Source: an uncultured Pseudomonadota bacterium
GTDB lineage: Bacteria; Pseudomonadota; Alphaproteobacteria; UBA9219
Length of the DNA stretch: 46,514 bases
Reading direction: 5' to 3'
Assembly: GCA_903824505.1 (NCBI GenBank)
Contig: CAIJXG010000103.1
Span: forward strand, 1-46,514
Shown here: one piece after another, positions 16,895 through 25,871 of the stretch
Numbering within the stretch: the stretch's first letter is position 1
How the letters are laid out: each line of letters opens with the position of its first letter
Translations under genes and position numbers: made by a program
Notes under the pieces: generated by a model
What the model was told of the DNA's origin: nothing
Database searches by the model: none
The model's input: the letters and a program-made list of their open reading frames with translations, nothing else

Positions 16895-16906
16895 GAAAGG
16901 AAAAAC

Positions 16907-16980
16907 TGGAGGCACGGGCCGGAATCGAACCGGCATACAAGGATTTGCAGTCCTCTGCATAGCCATTCTGCCACCGCGCC
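16907..16980 (-). tRNA. tRNA-Cys (anticodon GCA)
   Basis: A 74-nt tRNA on the minus strand. Acceptor arms are GGCGCGG/CCGTGCC with one G-U pair. The anticodon loop CTGCAAA gives GCA. Discriminator U, typical of cysteine tRNAs, and encoded CCA (16907-16909) are present. It lies just beyond R1 copy B. Confidence 0.96.
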
Positions 16981-17107
16981 ATCCGCTTGGAAAACCAAGG
17001 AGGGCCCACACTAGGTGCTTGAGCTTCCGAGGTCAAGCTTGTAGGATCGCCCCCAGCACTTCTAAAAGTATAGGAAAAGAGAGCTGTCCTACGGAAAGAG
17101 TGGTAGA

Positions 17108-17172
17108 ATCCCCTCCCCCTCGTGGGGCTTGACGCGCAGCGTCGAGGCCGCAGGCTGGTGGGTGGGGGGAGC
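17108..17172. repeat. G/C-run palindromic intergenic element
   Basis: A C-rich left arm (CCCTCCCCC, 17111-17119) and a G-rich right arm (GGTGGGTGGGGGGAG, ending 17171) enclose two small hairpins: CCCC-TCGT-GGGG (17116-17127) and GACGC-GCA-GCGTC (17131-17143). This resembles the palindromic C-run/G-run repeats common between genes in many alphaproteobacteria. Only one copy is visible in the window. It lies between tRNA-Cys and the methyltransferase gene. Confidence 0.5.
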
Positions 17173-17400
17173 GCAGAAGAGATCAGGGGTGAGAGTCAGC
17201 ACAGAATCTGCGGCCAGCAATCCGCGTCTTTGTCTTTGATTCAAAACATGATTTCCTGAACCCATGCCCCCCTTCCCCCAACATGTGGCCTTGACTCACA
17301 ACCTCAAGGCCGCCCGGGAAAGGGATTCTGCTCACTCTTTTTGCATGGGGATCGTTGCTTTTGGAAAATGCTGCCAACCCGATATTTCTTTGGACTTTCT

Positions 17401-18093
17401 ATGCTCTCTTCTCCCGCTCCTTCTCCTTATGCTCCATCCCCTTATGACAGTGCGCGTGCGCATATGGTCGAGGGGCAGTTGCGCCCCAATCAGGTGACGG
17501 ATCCGCGCATACTGGCCGTTATGGGACAGGTCCCGCGCGAGCTTTTTGTGCCCTCAACGCTTGTAAATGTCGCCTATCTGGACGAGGATATGCCCTTGAT
17601 TGCAGGACGGGCTCTTATGCCTCCTATGGTGCTGGCGCGGGTGATTCAGGCGCTCGAGATTAAATCCGGCGACCGCGTTTTGGATCTTGCCCCGGGGACG
17701 GGCTATTCCACTCTTGTCCTGTCTTATTTGGCGCATGACGTCATTGGTGTGGAGCCTCACGCGCTTTTATGCCAAGAGGCGGAGACAGCACTTGCCACTT
17801 CTCCCCCTCACGGAAAAGCCAAGATTCTCGCAGGAGCGCCGGTCGAAGGCTGCGGGGCCTATGCCCCCTTTGATGCGATCCTGATCAACGGGTCGGTTGA
17901 GCAGATTCCGCCGCTTCTCTTTGCCCAGCTTTCCGAAGGCGGCCGCTTGGCCGCCGTAATGCGGAACCCCAACGGGTGCGGCGAGGCGCGTCTTTACCGC
18001 AAGAAAAATGACGGGGTCATCGAAACGATTCTCTTCGATGCCCAGATTCGGCCCGCGCCTGGCTTTGACATTCCGCGCGGTTTTGCCTTTTAA
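17401..18093 (+). CDS. protein-L-isoaspartate O-methyltransferase family protein
   Basis: The protein has 230 residues from the ATG at 17401. It has ARAHMVEGQLRPNQVTDPRIL, typical of the alphaproteobacterial branch, PRELFVPS, the SAM motif VLDLAPGTGYSTLVLSYL and the acidic second motif VIGVEP. The family methylates isoaspartyl residues in aged proteins. This branch often lacks demonstrated repair activity and is usually beside tolC, so the exact substrate is open. The frame is open to a TTG at 17341 and another ATG at 17368, but the family usually starts about 15-20 residues before ARAHM, which favours 17401. No good ribosome binding site is seen at any start. It is 19 bp upstream of lepB, probably cotranscribed. 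Confidence 0.85.
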   Translation: MLSSPAPSPYAPSPYDSARAHMVEGQLRPNQVTDPRILAVMGQVPRELFVPSTLVNVAYLDEDMPLIAGRALMPPMVLARVIQALEIKSGDRVLDLAPGTGYSTLVLSYLAHDVIGVEPHALLCQEAETALATSPPHGKAKILAGAPVEGCGAYAPFDAILINGSVEQIPPLLFAQLSEGGRLAAVMRNPNGCGEARLYRKKNDGVIETILFDAQIRPAPGFDIPRGFAF

Positions 18094-18112
18094 CACTTCC
18101 GAAAGAAACGAC

Positions 18113-18871
18113 ATGCCTGATCCTTCTCTCCCTCTGGCCGAGGAACCGACGCCTGTTGACAACGGCAAGGAAATGCTGCGCACGATTGTCTCGGCGCTGC
18201 TGATTGCGCTTTTGGTGCGCACCTTTTTGTATGAGCCTTTTAATATCCCTTCCGGCTCCATGGTGCCCTCTTTGCTGGTGGGGGATTATCTTTTTGTGTC
18301 AAAATTCTCTTATGGCTATGCGGATAAGGGAACTTTTGCGGGGCTTGTCTCTTTTCCCGGGCGGCTCGGCGGCCATGCGCCGCAGCGTGGAGACGTTGTC
18401 GTGTTCAAACTTCCGCGCGATCCGTCCATTGATTACATCAAACGTCTGATTGGCTTGCCGGGCGATACAATCCAAATGCGGCAAGGGATCCTTTACGTGA
18501 ATGGCGCGTCGGTTGACCGAGATCGACTAGCGGAACCGTTACCTCTGGGGCATCCGTCTTCTCGGGCCATTGATTACACCGAGCATTTGCCTCAAGGCCC
18601 CGCGCATCTGATCCGCAAGCTGGGTGATGAAAACCCGCTGGATGATACGGATGTTTTTACAGTTCCCCCCCATCGCTATTTCTTTATGGGGGATAATCGG
18701 GACAATTCACTGGACAGCCGTACCGTCAATGTCGGCTTCGTGCCGGAAGAAAATCTAGTCGGCAAGGCCGAGTTCCTCTTTTTCTCGATCGATGAAAGCG
18801 CCCATTTCTGGGAGATCTGGACGTGGCCATGGACAGTCCGGTGGGACCGTCTGTTGAAGCACGTAGGATAG
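18113..18871 (+). CDS. lepB: signal peptidase I
   Basis: The protein has 252 residues from the ATG at 18113. An N-terminal transmembrane helix (about 22-40, TIVSALLIALLVRTFL) is followed by the catalytic Ser motif IPSGSMVPSLLVGD and box D RGDVVVFKLP...DYIKRLIGLPGD with the catalytic Lys. The GDNRDNSLDSR motif sits near the end. It cleaves signal peptides of exported proteins on the periplasmic side of the inner membrane. The frame extends upstream into the preceding gene, but GAAAG before 18113 and the family length support this start. rnc and era, frequent neighbours of lepB, are absent. Confidence 0.96.
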   Translation: MPDPSLPLAEEPTPVDNGKEMLRTIVSALLIALLVRTFLYEPFNIPSGSMVPSLLVGDYLFVSKFSYGYADKGTFAGLVSFPGRLGGHAPQRGDVVVFKLPRDPSIDYIKRLIGLPGDTIQMRQGILYVNGASVDRDRLAEPLPLGHPSSRAIDYTEHLPQGPAHLIRKLGDENPLDDTDVFTVPPHRYFFMGDNRDNSLDSRTVNVGFVPEENLVGKAEFLFFSIDESAHFWEIWTWPWTVRWDRLLKHVG

Positions 18872-18926
18872 TGTCTTTCTTAGGCTCGACTTTCGGCACG
18901 ACTCTCTTTATTTTGCCTTCTCTCAA

Positions 18927-19002
18927 GGGCCTGTAGTTCAGTGGTTAGAACGCACCGCTCATAACGGTGTTGTCGCAGGTTCGAATCCTGCCGGGCCCAC
19001 CA
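18927..19002 (+). tRNA. tRNA with CAT anticodon (tRNA-Ile2 favoured over elongator Met)
   Basis: A 76-nt tRNA with acceptor GGGCCTG/CGGGCCC (one G-U pair), D-arm GTTC-AGTGGTTA-GAAC, anticodon stem CACCG/CGGTG with loop CTCATAA, T-arm GCAGG/CCTGC, discriminator A and encoded CCA. The 8-base D-loop AGTGGTTA and the CGCTCATAACG arm resemble the bacterial isoleucine tRNA whose CAU is changed to lysidine-AU by TilS. Elongator methionine remains possible. It is not initiator, as position 1 pairs normally. Confidence 0.93.
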
Positions 19003-19095
19003 CTCTTTAGAAACCATAGGCCCCCCTTGGCTGAAAAAACGCCCCGATGAAAAGCAAATGCCCAAATAATCCTTCAGAACAGTGAGGCAAACCCC

Positions 19096-19761
19096 ATGGT
19101 GTTATGGATAGCGAATGTGCTGGGATTCGTGGTTGCGTATCTTTTGGGCTCGATACCCACGGGCTATTTGGCGGGAAAACTGCTCAAAGGCATTGATATC
19201 CGAGAGCATGGGTCCAAATCCGTTGGGGCGACAAATGTTTTGAGAACCTTAGGGAAAGGGCCTGCGCTGGTCGTGCTTTTGGTCGATGTGCTGAAAGGTG
19301 TGGCCGCCATCGTCTTTGTCAGATGGTTTTATCCTTGGCTTTGCACATTTCCCTCCCTTACGCCACCAACATCCCTTGATATGCAAGCAGGGATTTCTTG
19401 GGCTGTGTGCGTAGCAGGACTTGCCGTGTTGGTGGGGCATAGCCGGTCGATTTGGTTAAATTTTACAGGGGGCAAATCCGCAGCAACAGGTCTTGGTATG
19501 TTGCTGGCGCTGTCTTGGCCGGTGGGGGTTGGTACGGCCCTGGTCTTTAGCGCGGTGCTGGCTGTTTTTCGAATTGTTTCCCTCAGTTCCATGCTCGCGG
19601 CCTTGGCGGCGATCATACTCATTTGCGCCCTAGACCAACCGGCCCCCTATCGATTGCTGGTCATTGCCGGAGGGCTTTACGTGATTGTGCGGCATCGCGC
19701 CAATATTCAGCGGCTACGGGCCGGAACAGAGCCGCATCTGGGGCAAGGCCGCACAAAATGA
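19096..19761 (+). CDS. plsY: glycerol-3-phosphate acyltransferase PlsY
   Basis: The protein has 221 residues with five or so predicted membrane helices. The three family motifs are present: GSIPTGYLAGKLLKG near 15-29, GSKSVGATNVLRTLGK near 36-51 and GHSRSIWLNFTGGKSAATG near 114-132. RHRANIQRLRAGTE closes the protein. It moves an acyl group from acyl-phosphate to glycerol-3-phosphate in the inner membrane, the first step of phospholipid synthesis, and works with PlsX (not in the window). The ATG at 19096 follows GTGAGGCAAACCCC. Its stop overlaps the next ATG by four bases. Confidence 0.96.
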   Translation: MVLWIANVLGFVVAYLLGSIPTGYLAGKLLKGIDIREHGSKSVGATNVLRTLGKGPALVVLLVDVLKGVAAIVFVRWFYPWLCTFPSLTPPTSLDMQAGISWAVCVAGLAVLVGHSRSIWLNFTGGKSAATGLGMLLALSWPVGVGTALVFSAVLAVFRIVSLSSMLAALAAIILICALDQPAPYRLLVIAGGLYVIVRHRANIQRLRAGTEPHLGQGRTK

Positions 19762-20498
19762 TCCTCTTGAGGCGGCGCCTTCTCAGCCCAATGAAAACCC
19801 CCATACGCCGGATTCTTTACGCTTTCTGTTTCTTTTTGTGTCTTGCTGCAGGGGCGAGGGCCGAAACCGTCTCGGTTCTCCCATCGGGGGATGAGATTCT
19901 TTTAAACGATGGGCGGGTTCTCCGCCTGCCCGACATCAAAGCCGCGCCTGAAGCGCAAGCTTTTCTGGAGTCCTACGTCAAAGGCCATGCGCTTACTGTG
20001 TCTGCGGGGACTCAAGACCGTTATGGACGGATAGAGGCGCAAGCCTTTCTGGAAGGCAATAAAACCTCACTCGAAGAAACGCTTGTGCGGGAAGGGTTGG
20101 CTTTTGTGTATCCCTGTTTGGGCGATCCCGATCTTTTGGACGGGCTGATCAAACAAGAACAAGCGGCGCGGCGCGATAAAAAGGGACTATGGGCGCACGC
20201 TCAAGATACGGAGGCTTCGGATGCGGCTTCTTTGGCAGGACAATACGGCTTTATCACAGGGACGGTTTCTTCCGTCCAAAAGATCAAAACCAAGACCGTT
20301 CTTTTCTTTGGCCCCGAAACACAGCCTGTTTTTACGATCATCTTAGCCGCTAAACAGGCGCATATTTTTAAGAAAGACGGAGATGATCCCTTCTCATGGG
20401 CTGGACGAAAAATCCGCGTGCGCGGCTGGATCGAGGCGAAATCCCCCCCTACCGTAACGCTCAGCGACCCGCATCAGCTGGAAATTTTGTCTCCGTAA
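19758..20498 (+). CDS. exported nuclease-fold protein (SNase-like domain)
   Basis: The protein has 246 residues from the ATG overlapping the plsY stop (ATGA), or 235 from 19791. Both starts give an N-terminal signal peptide ending around GARAE, so it is likely periplasmic or secreted. Residues after the signal form an SNase-like barrel: [46 protein letters not shown] and [10 protein letters not shown] are the usual sequence landmarks. A second beta-rich domain follows ([20 protein letters not shown]...[11 protein letters not shown]), resembling an OB fold. Classical catalytic residues are only partly recognisable, so nuclease activity is not certain. Its 3' end overlaps the convergent J-domain gene by 25 bp. 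Confidence 0.75.
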   Translation: MILLRRRLLSPMKTPIRRILYAFCFFLCLAAGARAETVSVLPSGDEILLNDGRVLRLPDIKAAPEAQAFLESYVKGHALTVSAGTQDRYGRIEAQAFLEGNKTSLEETLVREGLAFVYPCLGDPDLLDGLIKQEQAARRDKKGLWAHAQDTEASDAASLAGQYGFITGTVSSVQKIKTKTVLFFGPETQPVFTIILAAKQAHIFKKDGDDPFSWAGRKIRVRGWIEAKSPPTVTLSDPHQLEILSP

Positions 20499-21076
20499 AG
20501 CCGTCGAAGCGTTGAAAAAGCGTGATTAATGCTTTTGAACTTTTCTTCAACAAGCGGATCGCCCCCATGCAGATCCGGATGATATTTTTTAACCAGAATC
20601 CTGTATTGTTTTTTAATAGCAGGAAAATCAATCGGCGGCTCTAGATCAAGCGTCACCAAAGCCTCGCGTTCGGCTTGAGGAAGAGGCGGCACAGGGGACG
20701 GCGCGTCCTCTTGCGTTTCCGACTCGCCGAAAATATCACGCATAGCCTTTGCACGGAGCTTGTTTTCCTCTCCCCCCGCCCCCCCCGCCTTGAGACCCCA
20801 CCGTCCCAAAGGCCAAGAGGGACGCTCCCACACCGTTGCATCGCGGGTATAGGATTCGACCTCTTCGGGAGAAAGCCCTGCGAAATAATTCCATGTTTGG
20901 TTATAGGCGCGAACATGATTCAGGCAGAAAAAGTAGTAATCCTGCAGCCGGTCGCGGCTTTTCGGCGCACGGTAATCCCCCGCCTGCCCGCAATCCGGAT
21001 GATCGCAGAGGCGGCGTTTGACCGGAGAATCCGACCGGAACAAAAAAGACTCTTTCGCAGGGCGCATAGGAAGCAA
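20474..21076 (-). CDS. J-domain (DnaJ-like) protein
   Basis: The protein has 200 residues. The C-terminal J-domain (about 142-198) contains the invariant HPD in [11 protein letters not shown] and the helix [14 protein letters not shown]. The N-terminal region has [21 protein letters not shown] and [10 protein letters not shown], a conserved Cys/His-containing block found in alphaproteobacterial J-domain proteins (C24, C29, C51 and H54), possibly metal binding. It should stimulate the ATPase of DnaK on particular clients, which are unknown. The start at 21076 has weak ribosome-binding signals (gcaattatagc). It is divergent from the MFS transporter and overlaps the nuclease-fold gene tail to tail. 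Confidence 0.85.
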   Translation of the reverse strand: MLPMRPAKESFLFRSDSPVKRRLCDHPDCGQAGDYRAPKSRDRLQDYYFFCLNHVRAYNQTWNYFAGLSPEEVESYTRDATVWERPSWPLGRWGLKAGGAGGEENKLRAKAMRDIFGESETQEDAPSPVPPLPQAEREALVTLDLEPPIDFPAIKKQYRILVKKYHPDLHGGDPLVEEKFKSINHAFSTLRRLYGDKISS

Positions 21077-21174
21077 TTATAGCACGCAGAAAAAGCGATG
21101 CGCGTAAGAAAATCTATTCCACAAGAGCCCTTTTTCTGTCACCGTTTATGTTCTTTTCTGGTTAGGAAAACGCA

Positions 21175-22326
21175 GTGACTCGCAACATTCCCCTTCTTTA
21201 CCTGCACAAGTTTTTGATCTATTTCGCGCCCTATTCAGCTTTTTTAGTGATTTATTTCAATCAAGTAGCGGGTTCCTATACCGCCGCTATGCTGGTTACG
21301 GCGGTTGGAGCCTTAGCCAGCGCTTTTTTGGATATTCCAACGGGCGTCTTTTCAGATCGAATGGGACGTCGGCGGACCATCGCGCTCGGATCTTTTTTCT
21401 ACGTCTTGGGCCTTTCATGTTACGCCTTTGCCCATGGTCTTCCTCTTTTGCTGACCGGGGCTGTCCTTTTGGGAATGGGGCGCTGTTTGTTCAATGGAAA
21501 CAATACCGCGCTTTTGTATGAAAGCCTGAGGACAACAGACGGCACCCATCTTTTCGCGCATCATCACGGGCGTATCGGCACGATCTTTCAGCTTTCACTG
21601 GCCATCTCCGCGCTTTGCGGCGGCTTGCTGGCCTTGGTTAATTTGCGCGCTATCTTTCTGGTTAGCATTGTGCCTGTGGCCCTTGCGTTCCCCCTCTGTT
21701 TCTTTCTTCAAGAGCCAGAGATTCACGTCACGCGCCAAACCAAAGACATGGCCCATCTTTACGAAGCCTGTCGGCTGGTTTTGCGGAGCCGAAAACTCTT
21801 CCTTTTGATTTTAGGACAGGCGCTCTCCAAGGCTATAAGCGACACCACTTTTAGTTTCAAACCAGCCCTTGTGAGCCTCATCTGGCCAACTTGGTTGGCC
21901 GGGTTTTATCGAGCGGGATCTCAAACTTTAGGGGCTATCAGCTTTTGGTTCGCCAATCAGATTATTCAGAAGGTTAGACCTGCGCGTGTGCTTGTTCTGT
22001 CTCAAATCTACTGGTTCGTGACCCAAGGCCTTGCCGTTCTTTTGATGAATGAAGCCTCGCCGCTTCTGATGGTCGTAGAAAATGTGCCTTACGGTCCCTA
22101 TAGTGTAGCGGTCGACCTTATGCTCCAAAACGAATTCACGGATGCGCAACGCGCGACGCTTGGGTCTTTGGCAAGCTTTTCGACCAGTATCTTTTATGCA
22201 CTCTCCTCCTTAGCCATCGGGTATGTCGCGGATGAATGGGGGCTTCAAGCCGGAATCGGGTTCGGCATTATCCTGAATGGGTTAACCTTACCGATCTTTT
22301 TGACTCTCGCGCGTCGGCATTTTTAA
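21175..22326 (+). CDS. MFS transporter
   Basis: The protein has 383 residues with about 11-12 hydrophobic helices. The loop 2-3 motif DIPTGVFSDRMGRRRT matches MFS motif A. It is a secondary transporter of the inner membrane. The family includes drug and metabolite exporters, and nothing in the sequence fixes the substrate. A GTG start at 21175 has AGGA six bases upstream (ttaggaaaacgca). The gene ends in TAA at 22324-22326, and the R4 repeat begins two bases later. It is convergent with the membrane-protein gene at 22407-23051. Confidence 0.85.
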   Translation: MTRNIPLLYLHKFLIYFAPYSAFLVIYFNQVAGSYTAAMLVTAVGALASAFLDIPTGVFSDRMGRRRTIALGSFFYVLGLSCYAFAHGLPLLLTGAVLLGMGRCLFNGNNTALLYESLRTTDGTHLFAHHHGRIGTIFQLSLAISALCGGLLALVNLRAIFLVSIVPVALAFPLCFFLQEPEIHVTRQTKDMAHLYEACRLVLRSRKLFLLILGQALSKAISDTTFSFKPALVSLIWPTWLAGFYRAGSQTLGAISFWFANQIIQKVRPARVLVLSQIYWFVTQGLAVLLMNEASPLLMVVENVPYGPYSVAVDLMLQNEFTDAQRATLGSLASFSTSIFYALSSLAIGYVADEWGLQAGIGFGIILNGLTLPIFLTLARRHF

Positions 22327-22327
22327 C

Positions 22328-22431
22328 GCATGGTGGCGAAGTGCCGTTTCTGAGGTTGTGCTGTCCAATTCCGCTTTAAAGGCTAGGCTGGGGATGGAAA
22401 CGCGCTTTATGCATTTTCCTTGCTGATTTTG
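22328..22431 (-). repeat. R4 duplication, shorter copy
   Basis: Read on the minus strand, this 104-bp segment matches 35594-35740 almost base for base. It covers the final codons of the membrane-protein gene (KISKENA and stop), the spacer, and the bases up to and including the CDF start ATGC. It lacks 43 bases (about 35639-35681) that sit between two GCCT copies in the other segment. Here the ATG is followed at once by an in-frame TAA. Confidence 0.85.
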
Positions 22432-23051
22432 GTATAAAAACCGATCCAGTTGGCCGTCATAAAGAGGATCAATGAGAGGGCTAGAAAACCGTCTCTGGTC
22501 GCATAGAAAAGCAGGCCATTCATGAGTGTCACAAGGGTAAAAATAAAGGGGCCAAGCTTCAGAAGCCTATCGGCGACTTTCTGGCTTTTGACCCAATCAG
22601 CCCAAGCAAAACAGCTGCACCCAAGGATGATGCCCAGACCCAAAGCCGTTTGCGTCAGCGCCGCGAAGGAGGATCCTTTCATCAGCGCATCCACAACGAG
22701 TCCGGCTCCATTGAAACAGAGCATGCCAAAGGCGATGCCAACAGGCTTCGCACGCAGGCGGAAAAGAAGTTTGGGGGGCGCGTAAACGAAAGCGCTTTGA
22801 GCGCGATGCCTAAGCCACAAGATTGTGGCGCTTGCGCATCCCTTTTCTTGCTCAATCGCTAGTATTTGAGAATCGGCGAAAGCCAAAAGGACAGAGTGCG
22901 CGACGAAGGTGAATAAAAAGCCCGCCAATTTCGGGTAACTTACCCAGCCTTGGGCGTTGAAGGCAAAGCCAAGATAGCAAAGATCGCCGCCGATATTCCC
23001 AAGCGCCATAAGGGAGAAAGAATGTCGTCTGACATAGCCAAGAATGTTCAT
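22407..23051 (-). CDS. multi-pass membrane protein of unknown function, downstream of mrdA
   Basis: The protein has 214 residues. Six hydrophobic segments are seen: about 10-30, 41-60, 102-122, 128-150, 165-183 and 187-207. I recognise no family; it is not RodA, which is about twice as long and usually follows mrdA. The frame is open far upstream, but that part is the shadow of mrdA, so the ATG at 23051 is chosen, eight bases after the mrdA stop and within range of a GGGGTAAAAACAGG leader. The spacing indicates one operon, rsmI-mrdA-this gene. Its last codons (KISKENA) lie in the R4 duplication. A cell-envelope role is only inferred from position. Confidence 0.7.
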   Translation of the reverse strand: MNILGYVRRHSFSLMALGNIGGDLCYLGFAFNAQGWVSYPKLAGFLFTFVAHSVLLAFADSQILAIEQEKGCASATILWLRHRAQSAFVYAPPKLLFRLRAKPVGIAFGMLCFNGAGLVVDALMKGSSFAALTQTALGLGIILGCSCFAWADWVKSQKVADRLLKLGPFIFTLVTLMNGLLFYATRDGFLALSLILFMTANWIGFYTKISKENA

Positions 23052-23058
23052 CCTGTTT

Positions 23059-24900
23059 TTACCCCGTCCCTTTTCGCGTTTGGCATTCCAGCAGAATATC
23101 GCGGGCGATGGGGACGGCGATATGTGCGCCGCTGCCGCCGTGTTCGACGATAACGGAAATGGCATAACGCGGTTCGGCCCGTGGCGCGTAGCCCATGAAC
23201 AGGGCGTGATCGCGCTCTTTCCACGGGAGATTCTCGTTTTTCGTGACGCCGTCTTCATGCTCGGCCTCGCTGATATGACGGACCTGCGCGGTCCCTGTTT
23301 TTCCGGCCATTTCCATGCCTTCTTGGAGGATACGCGCGGCATAGGCTGTTCCCGTTGGTGCGTTGATGACATCCGCCATGCCTTGCCGGACGATGTCAAG
23401 ATGCCGCGGATCCAGCCCCATTAAGGGGCCTTCCGTGGTTACCGCTTCTTTCCCGCCTATTTTCTTGGCCAGATGGGGCGTGATGGCGCGGCCTCCATTC
23501 GCAATCCGCGCGGCCGCCACGGCAAGCTGAAGGGGCGAGGCCAACATATACCCTTGTCCAATCGCGGCGATCAGGGTTTCGCCCTGCTGCCATGCCTGAT
23601 GCTTTGTTGCCTGTTTCCACGAACGGCTCGGCACAAGGCCGCTGCGCTCATGAGGCAAATCAATGCCTGTCTTCGTGCCCAAACCGAAGCGCTGAGCCAT
23701 TGCCTGGATCCGGTCGATCCCGATTTTGTGGCCGAGGTCATAGAAATAGGTGTCGCAGGATCCTGCAATCGCCTCGACCATATTCACGCTGCCATGCCCC
23801 CCATGTTTCCAGCAATGAAAGGTATGAGAGCCAAATTCATAATAGCCCGGGCAAAAAGTGCGATCTTCGGGGTTCACAAGACCCGAATCCAGCGCGGCCA
23901 AGGCTGCTATCGGCTTGAAGGTCGAGCCGGGCGCGTAAACGCCTCCAACGACTTTGTTCAGCAAGGGCGCATGCATATCGGTGTTCAGCTGCGCCCAATC
24001 TTCTTGCCCGATGCCGAAGGTAAAAAGATTTGGATCGAAGCTGGGTTGCGAAGCCAGCGCGAGAATTTCTCCGTTGCGAATATCCAGCACAACGGCTGCC
24101 CCCCCTTCTTCGGCGGCCAGACGTTGCTGAACGAATTGTTGCAGTCCGATATCCAGCGCAAGAGTCAGTTCTGTGCCCGCAAGGGGGGCCCGATGAGACA
24201 ATTCCTGAACAACGCGACCATGAGCATTGACTTCCATTTCGACATCGCCCGCTTCGCCGCGCAACGGCGTATCATAGGCTTTTTCGATCCCATTTTTGCC
24301 GACGCGAAAGCCCTGCGCGCGGAGCATATCCGCATCGTCGTCTTCCTCGTCATCGTCAATCTCGGCCTCACTGACGGTGCCGACATAGCCCAGCACATGG
24401 GCTGTAACCTCGCCATAAGGATAGGAACGCACCTCGCCCGCATCTAAATCGACTCCCGGCATGTCGGGGATGCGCACGGCGACCGAGTCCATCTGATCCC
24501 TTGTCAAATTATCCCGTACGATCACCGCGTTGAATCCCTGTCGGTTTTTCATATCCCGCGCGATCCGTTTTAGATCCGTGTCCTCAAGCGACAAAAGAGG
24601 ACCCAATTTGCCCATCAGATCGCTGAAATCCTCGATCTGTTCCGGAAGCAAGACGACCCGATAGGTTTGATCGTTGAAGGCCAGAGCTGCGCCCGAGCGA
24701 TCCAGAATCCGTCCCCGTGGCGGCGCGACAATCCGCAGGCTGATGCGGTTTTCCTCCGCCATTTGGCGGTATTTCCCGCCTTCAAGGATTTGCAGATAAT
24801 AAAGGCGACCCGCCAAAAGGGCAAAAAGCCCCGTCTGCGCCCCCGCGATCAAAGCCGCGCGGCGCGTGAAGAGTCTTACTTTTTCTGAATCGCCGGCCAT
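23059..24900 (-). CDS. mrdA: penicillin-binding protein 2 (peptidoglycan transpeptidase)
   Basis: The protein has 613 residues from the ATG at 24900. An N-terminal membrane anchor (about 19-36) is followed by the PBP dimerisation domain (PPRGRILDRSGAALAFN). The transpeptidase domain has the active-site GSTFKPI, the SxD-type motif GSCDTYF (SxN is usual) and KTGTAQ. It cross-links peptidoglycan during side-wall growth and is a beta-lactam target. An Asp/Glu run (EIDDDEEDDDAD, about 197-208) is inserted in the N-terminal half. The frame opens at a TTG 39 bases earlier, but AGGA before 24900 supports the ATG. rodA and mreBCD, usual partners, are not here; an unknown membrane protein follows instead. 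Confidence 0.95.
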   Translation of the reverse strand: MAGDSEKVRLFTRRAALIAGAQTGLFALLAGRLYYLQILEGGKYRQMAEENRISLRIVAPPRGRILDRSGAALAFNDQTYRVVLLPEQIEDFSDLMGKLGPLLSLEDTDLKRIARDMKNRQGFNAVIVRDNLTRDQMDSVAVRIPDMPGVDLDAGEVRSYPYGEVTAHVLGYVGTVSEAEIDDDEEDDDADMLRAQGFRVGKNGIEKAYDTPLRGEAGDVEMEVNAHGRVVQELSHRAPLAGTELTLALDIGLQQFVQQRLAAEEGGAAVVLDIRNGEILALASQPSFDPNLFTFGIGQEDWAQLNTDMHAPLLNKVVGGVYAPGSTFKPIAALAALDSGLVNPEDRTFCPGYYEFGSHTFHCWKHGGHGSVNMVEAIAGSCDTYFYDLGHKIGIDRIQAMAQRFGLGTKTGIDLPHERSGLVPSRSWKQATKHQAWQQGETLIAAIGQGYMLASPLQLAVAAARIANGGRAITPHLAKKIGGKEAVTTEGPLMGLDPRHLDIVRQGMADVINAPTGTAYAARILQEGMEMAGKTGTAQVRHISEAEHEDGVTKNENLPWKERDHALFMGYAPRAEPRYAISVIVEHGGSGAHIAVPIARDILLECQTRKGTG

Positions 24901-24984
24901 GAGAGTCCTGCTGAAAGGAGGCGAGAGATAGCATGCCAAAACGGCAAAAACAAAACACTGTTGAGGGTAAAAATTGGTTTGGGA

Positions 24985-25854
24985 TCAGAGGGCCGAAAGG
25001 TCCAGCGCTCGCGCATAGACTTCTTTCTTTGGCAGACCCGTTAATGCCGCGACTTCGGCTACGGCATCGCGCAGAGACAATTGAGACAGCCGGGCAATCA
25101 AAAGGGCGTCAAGATCTATGGGATCTTCCTCTGCCCTCCCGCCGACCAGAATCACAATCTCTCCTTTGGTTTCGGTTTGGGCGTAATGCTGCGCCAGCGC
25201 GGCAAGCGTGCCTTGCCGTGTTTCCTCGAATAATTTGCTGATCTCGCGCGTCACAACGGCAGGACGGTCAGGCCCCAAGATTTCTTTCATATCCGTAAGA
25301 CTCGCGGCCAAACGCGCAGGGGATTCGTAAAAAATAAGTGTCGCCTCTACACGGCGCAGGGGCGTAAGTTTTGTTTGCCGTGCCGCGCTTTTAGGGGGCA
25401 GAAAGCCCGCAAAGAGGAAACAATCCGTTGGCAGCCCCGATCCCGCAAGGGCTGTAATCACAGCACAGGCCCCGGGCAAAACGGTGACGGCATGACCCGC
25501 AGCACGGCAGGCGCGGACGAGTCGAAAGCCCGGATCGGCGATTCCCGGAGTCCCCGCATCGCTGATCAAGGCCACCGCTTGCCCCTGTTCCATACGCGCG
25601 ATAAGAGCTGCTCCAGCCCCGTCTTCGTTATGCTCATGATAGGCTAGAGTCGGCGTTGAAATACCGAAGGCGTGGAGCAAGACGCCGCTGGTGCGGGTGT
25701 CCTCGCACGCAATCACATCGGCCTGCGCCAAGGTCATCAAAGCGCGTAACGTAATATCCCCCAAATGCCCCAAAGGGGTTGGCACCAGATAAAGGCCGGC
25801 AGGGAGTTTACAGACTTCCGCGTTCAGGCTAGCCTCCAATAGGTTCCTAGTCAT
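24985..25854 (-). CDS. rsmI: 16S rRNA (cytidine1402-2'-O)-methyltransferase
   Basis: The protein has 289 residues from the ATG at 25854. The tetrapyrrole-methylase fold starts GLYLVPTPLGHLGDITLRAL, with ACEDTRTSG, ISDAGTPGIADPG and the SGLPTDCFLFAGFLP block, all diagnostic of RsmI. A helical C-terminal domain (SLRDAVAEVAALTGLPKKEVYARAL) completes it. It 2'-O-methylates C1402 in the ribosomal decoding centre. The frame extends upstream with an in-frame ATG at 25899 after GAGGACGG, which would overlap the divergent lipoprotein gene by 28 bases. The true start is uncertain between the two. rsmI beside an LpoA-like gene is a common proteobacterial arrangement. Confidence 0.95.
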   Translation of the reverse strand: MTRNLLEASLNAEVCKLPAGLYLVPTPLGHLGDITLRALMTLAQADVIACEDTRTSGVLLHAFGISTPTLAYHEHNEDGAGAALIARMEQGQAVALISDAGTPGIADPGFRLVRACRAAGHAVTVLPGACAVITALAGSGLPTDCFLFAGFLPPKSAARQTKLTPLRRVEATLIFYESPARLAASLTDMKEILGPDRPAVVTREISKLFEETRQGTLAALAQHYAQTETKGEIVILVGGRAEEDPIDLDALLIARLSQLSLRDAVAEVAALTGLPKKEVYARALDLSAL

Positions 25855-25871
25855 TTGCGGGTAATCTGGCG

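Noticed and set aside
23052..23399. Longer form of the membrane-protein gene
   Set aside because: This part is the out-of-frame shadow of the mrdA coding sequence; the real ATG is at 23051.
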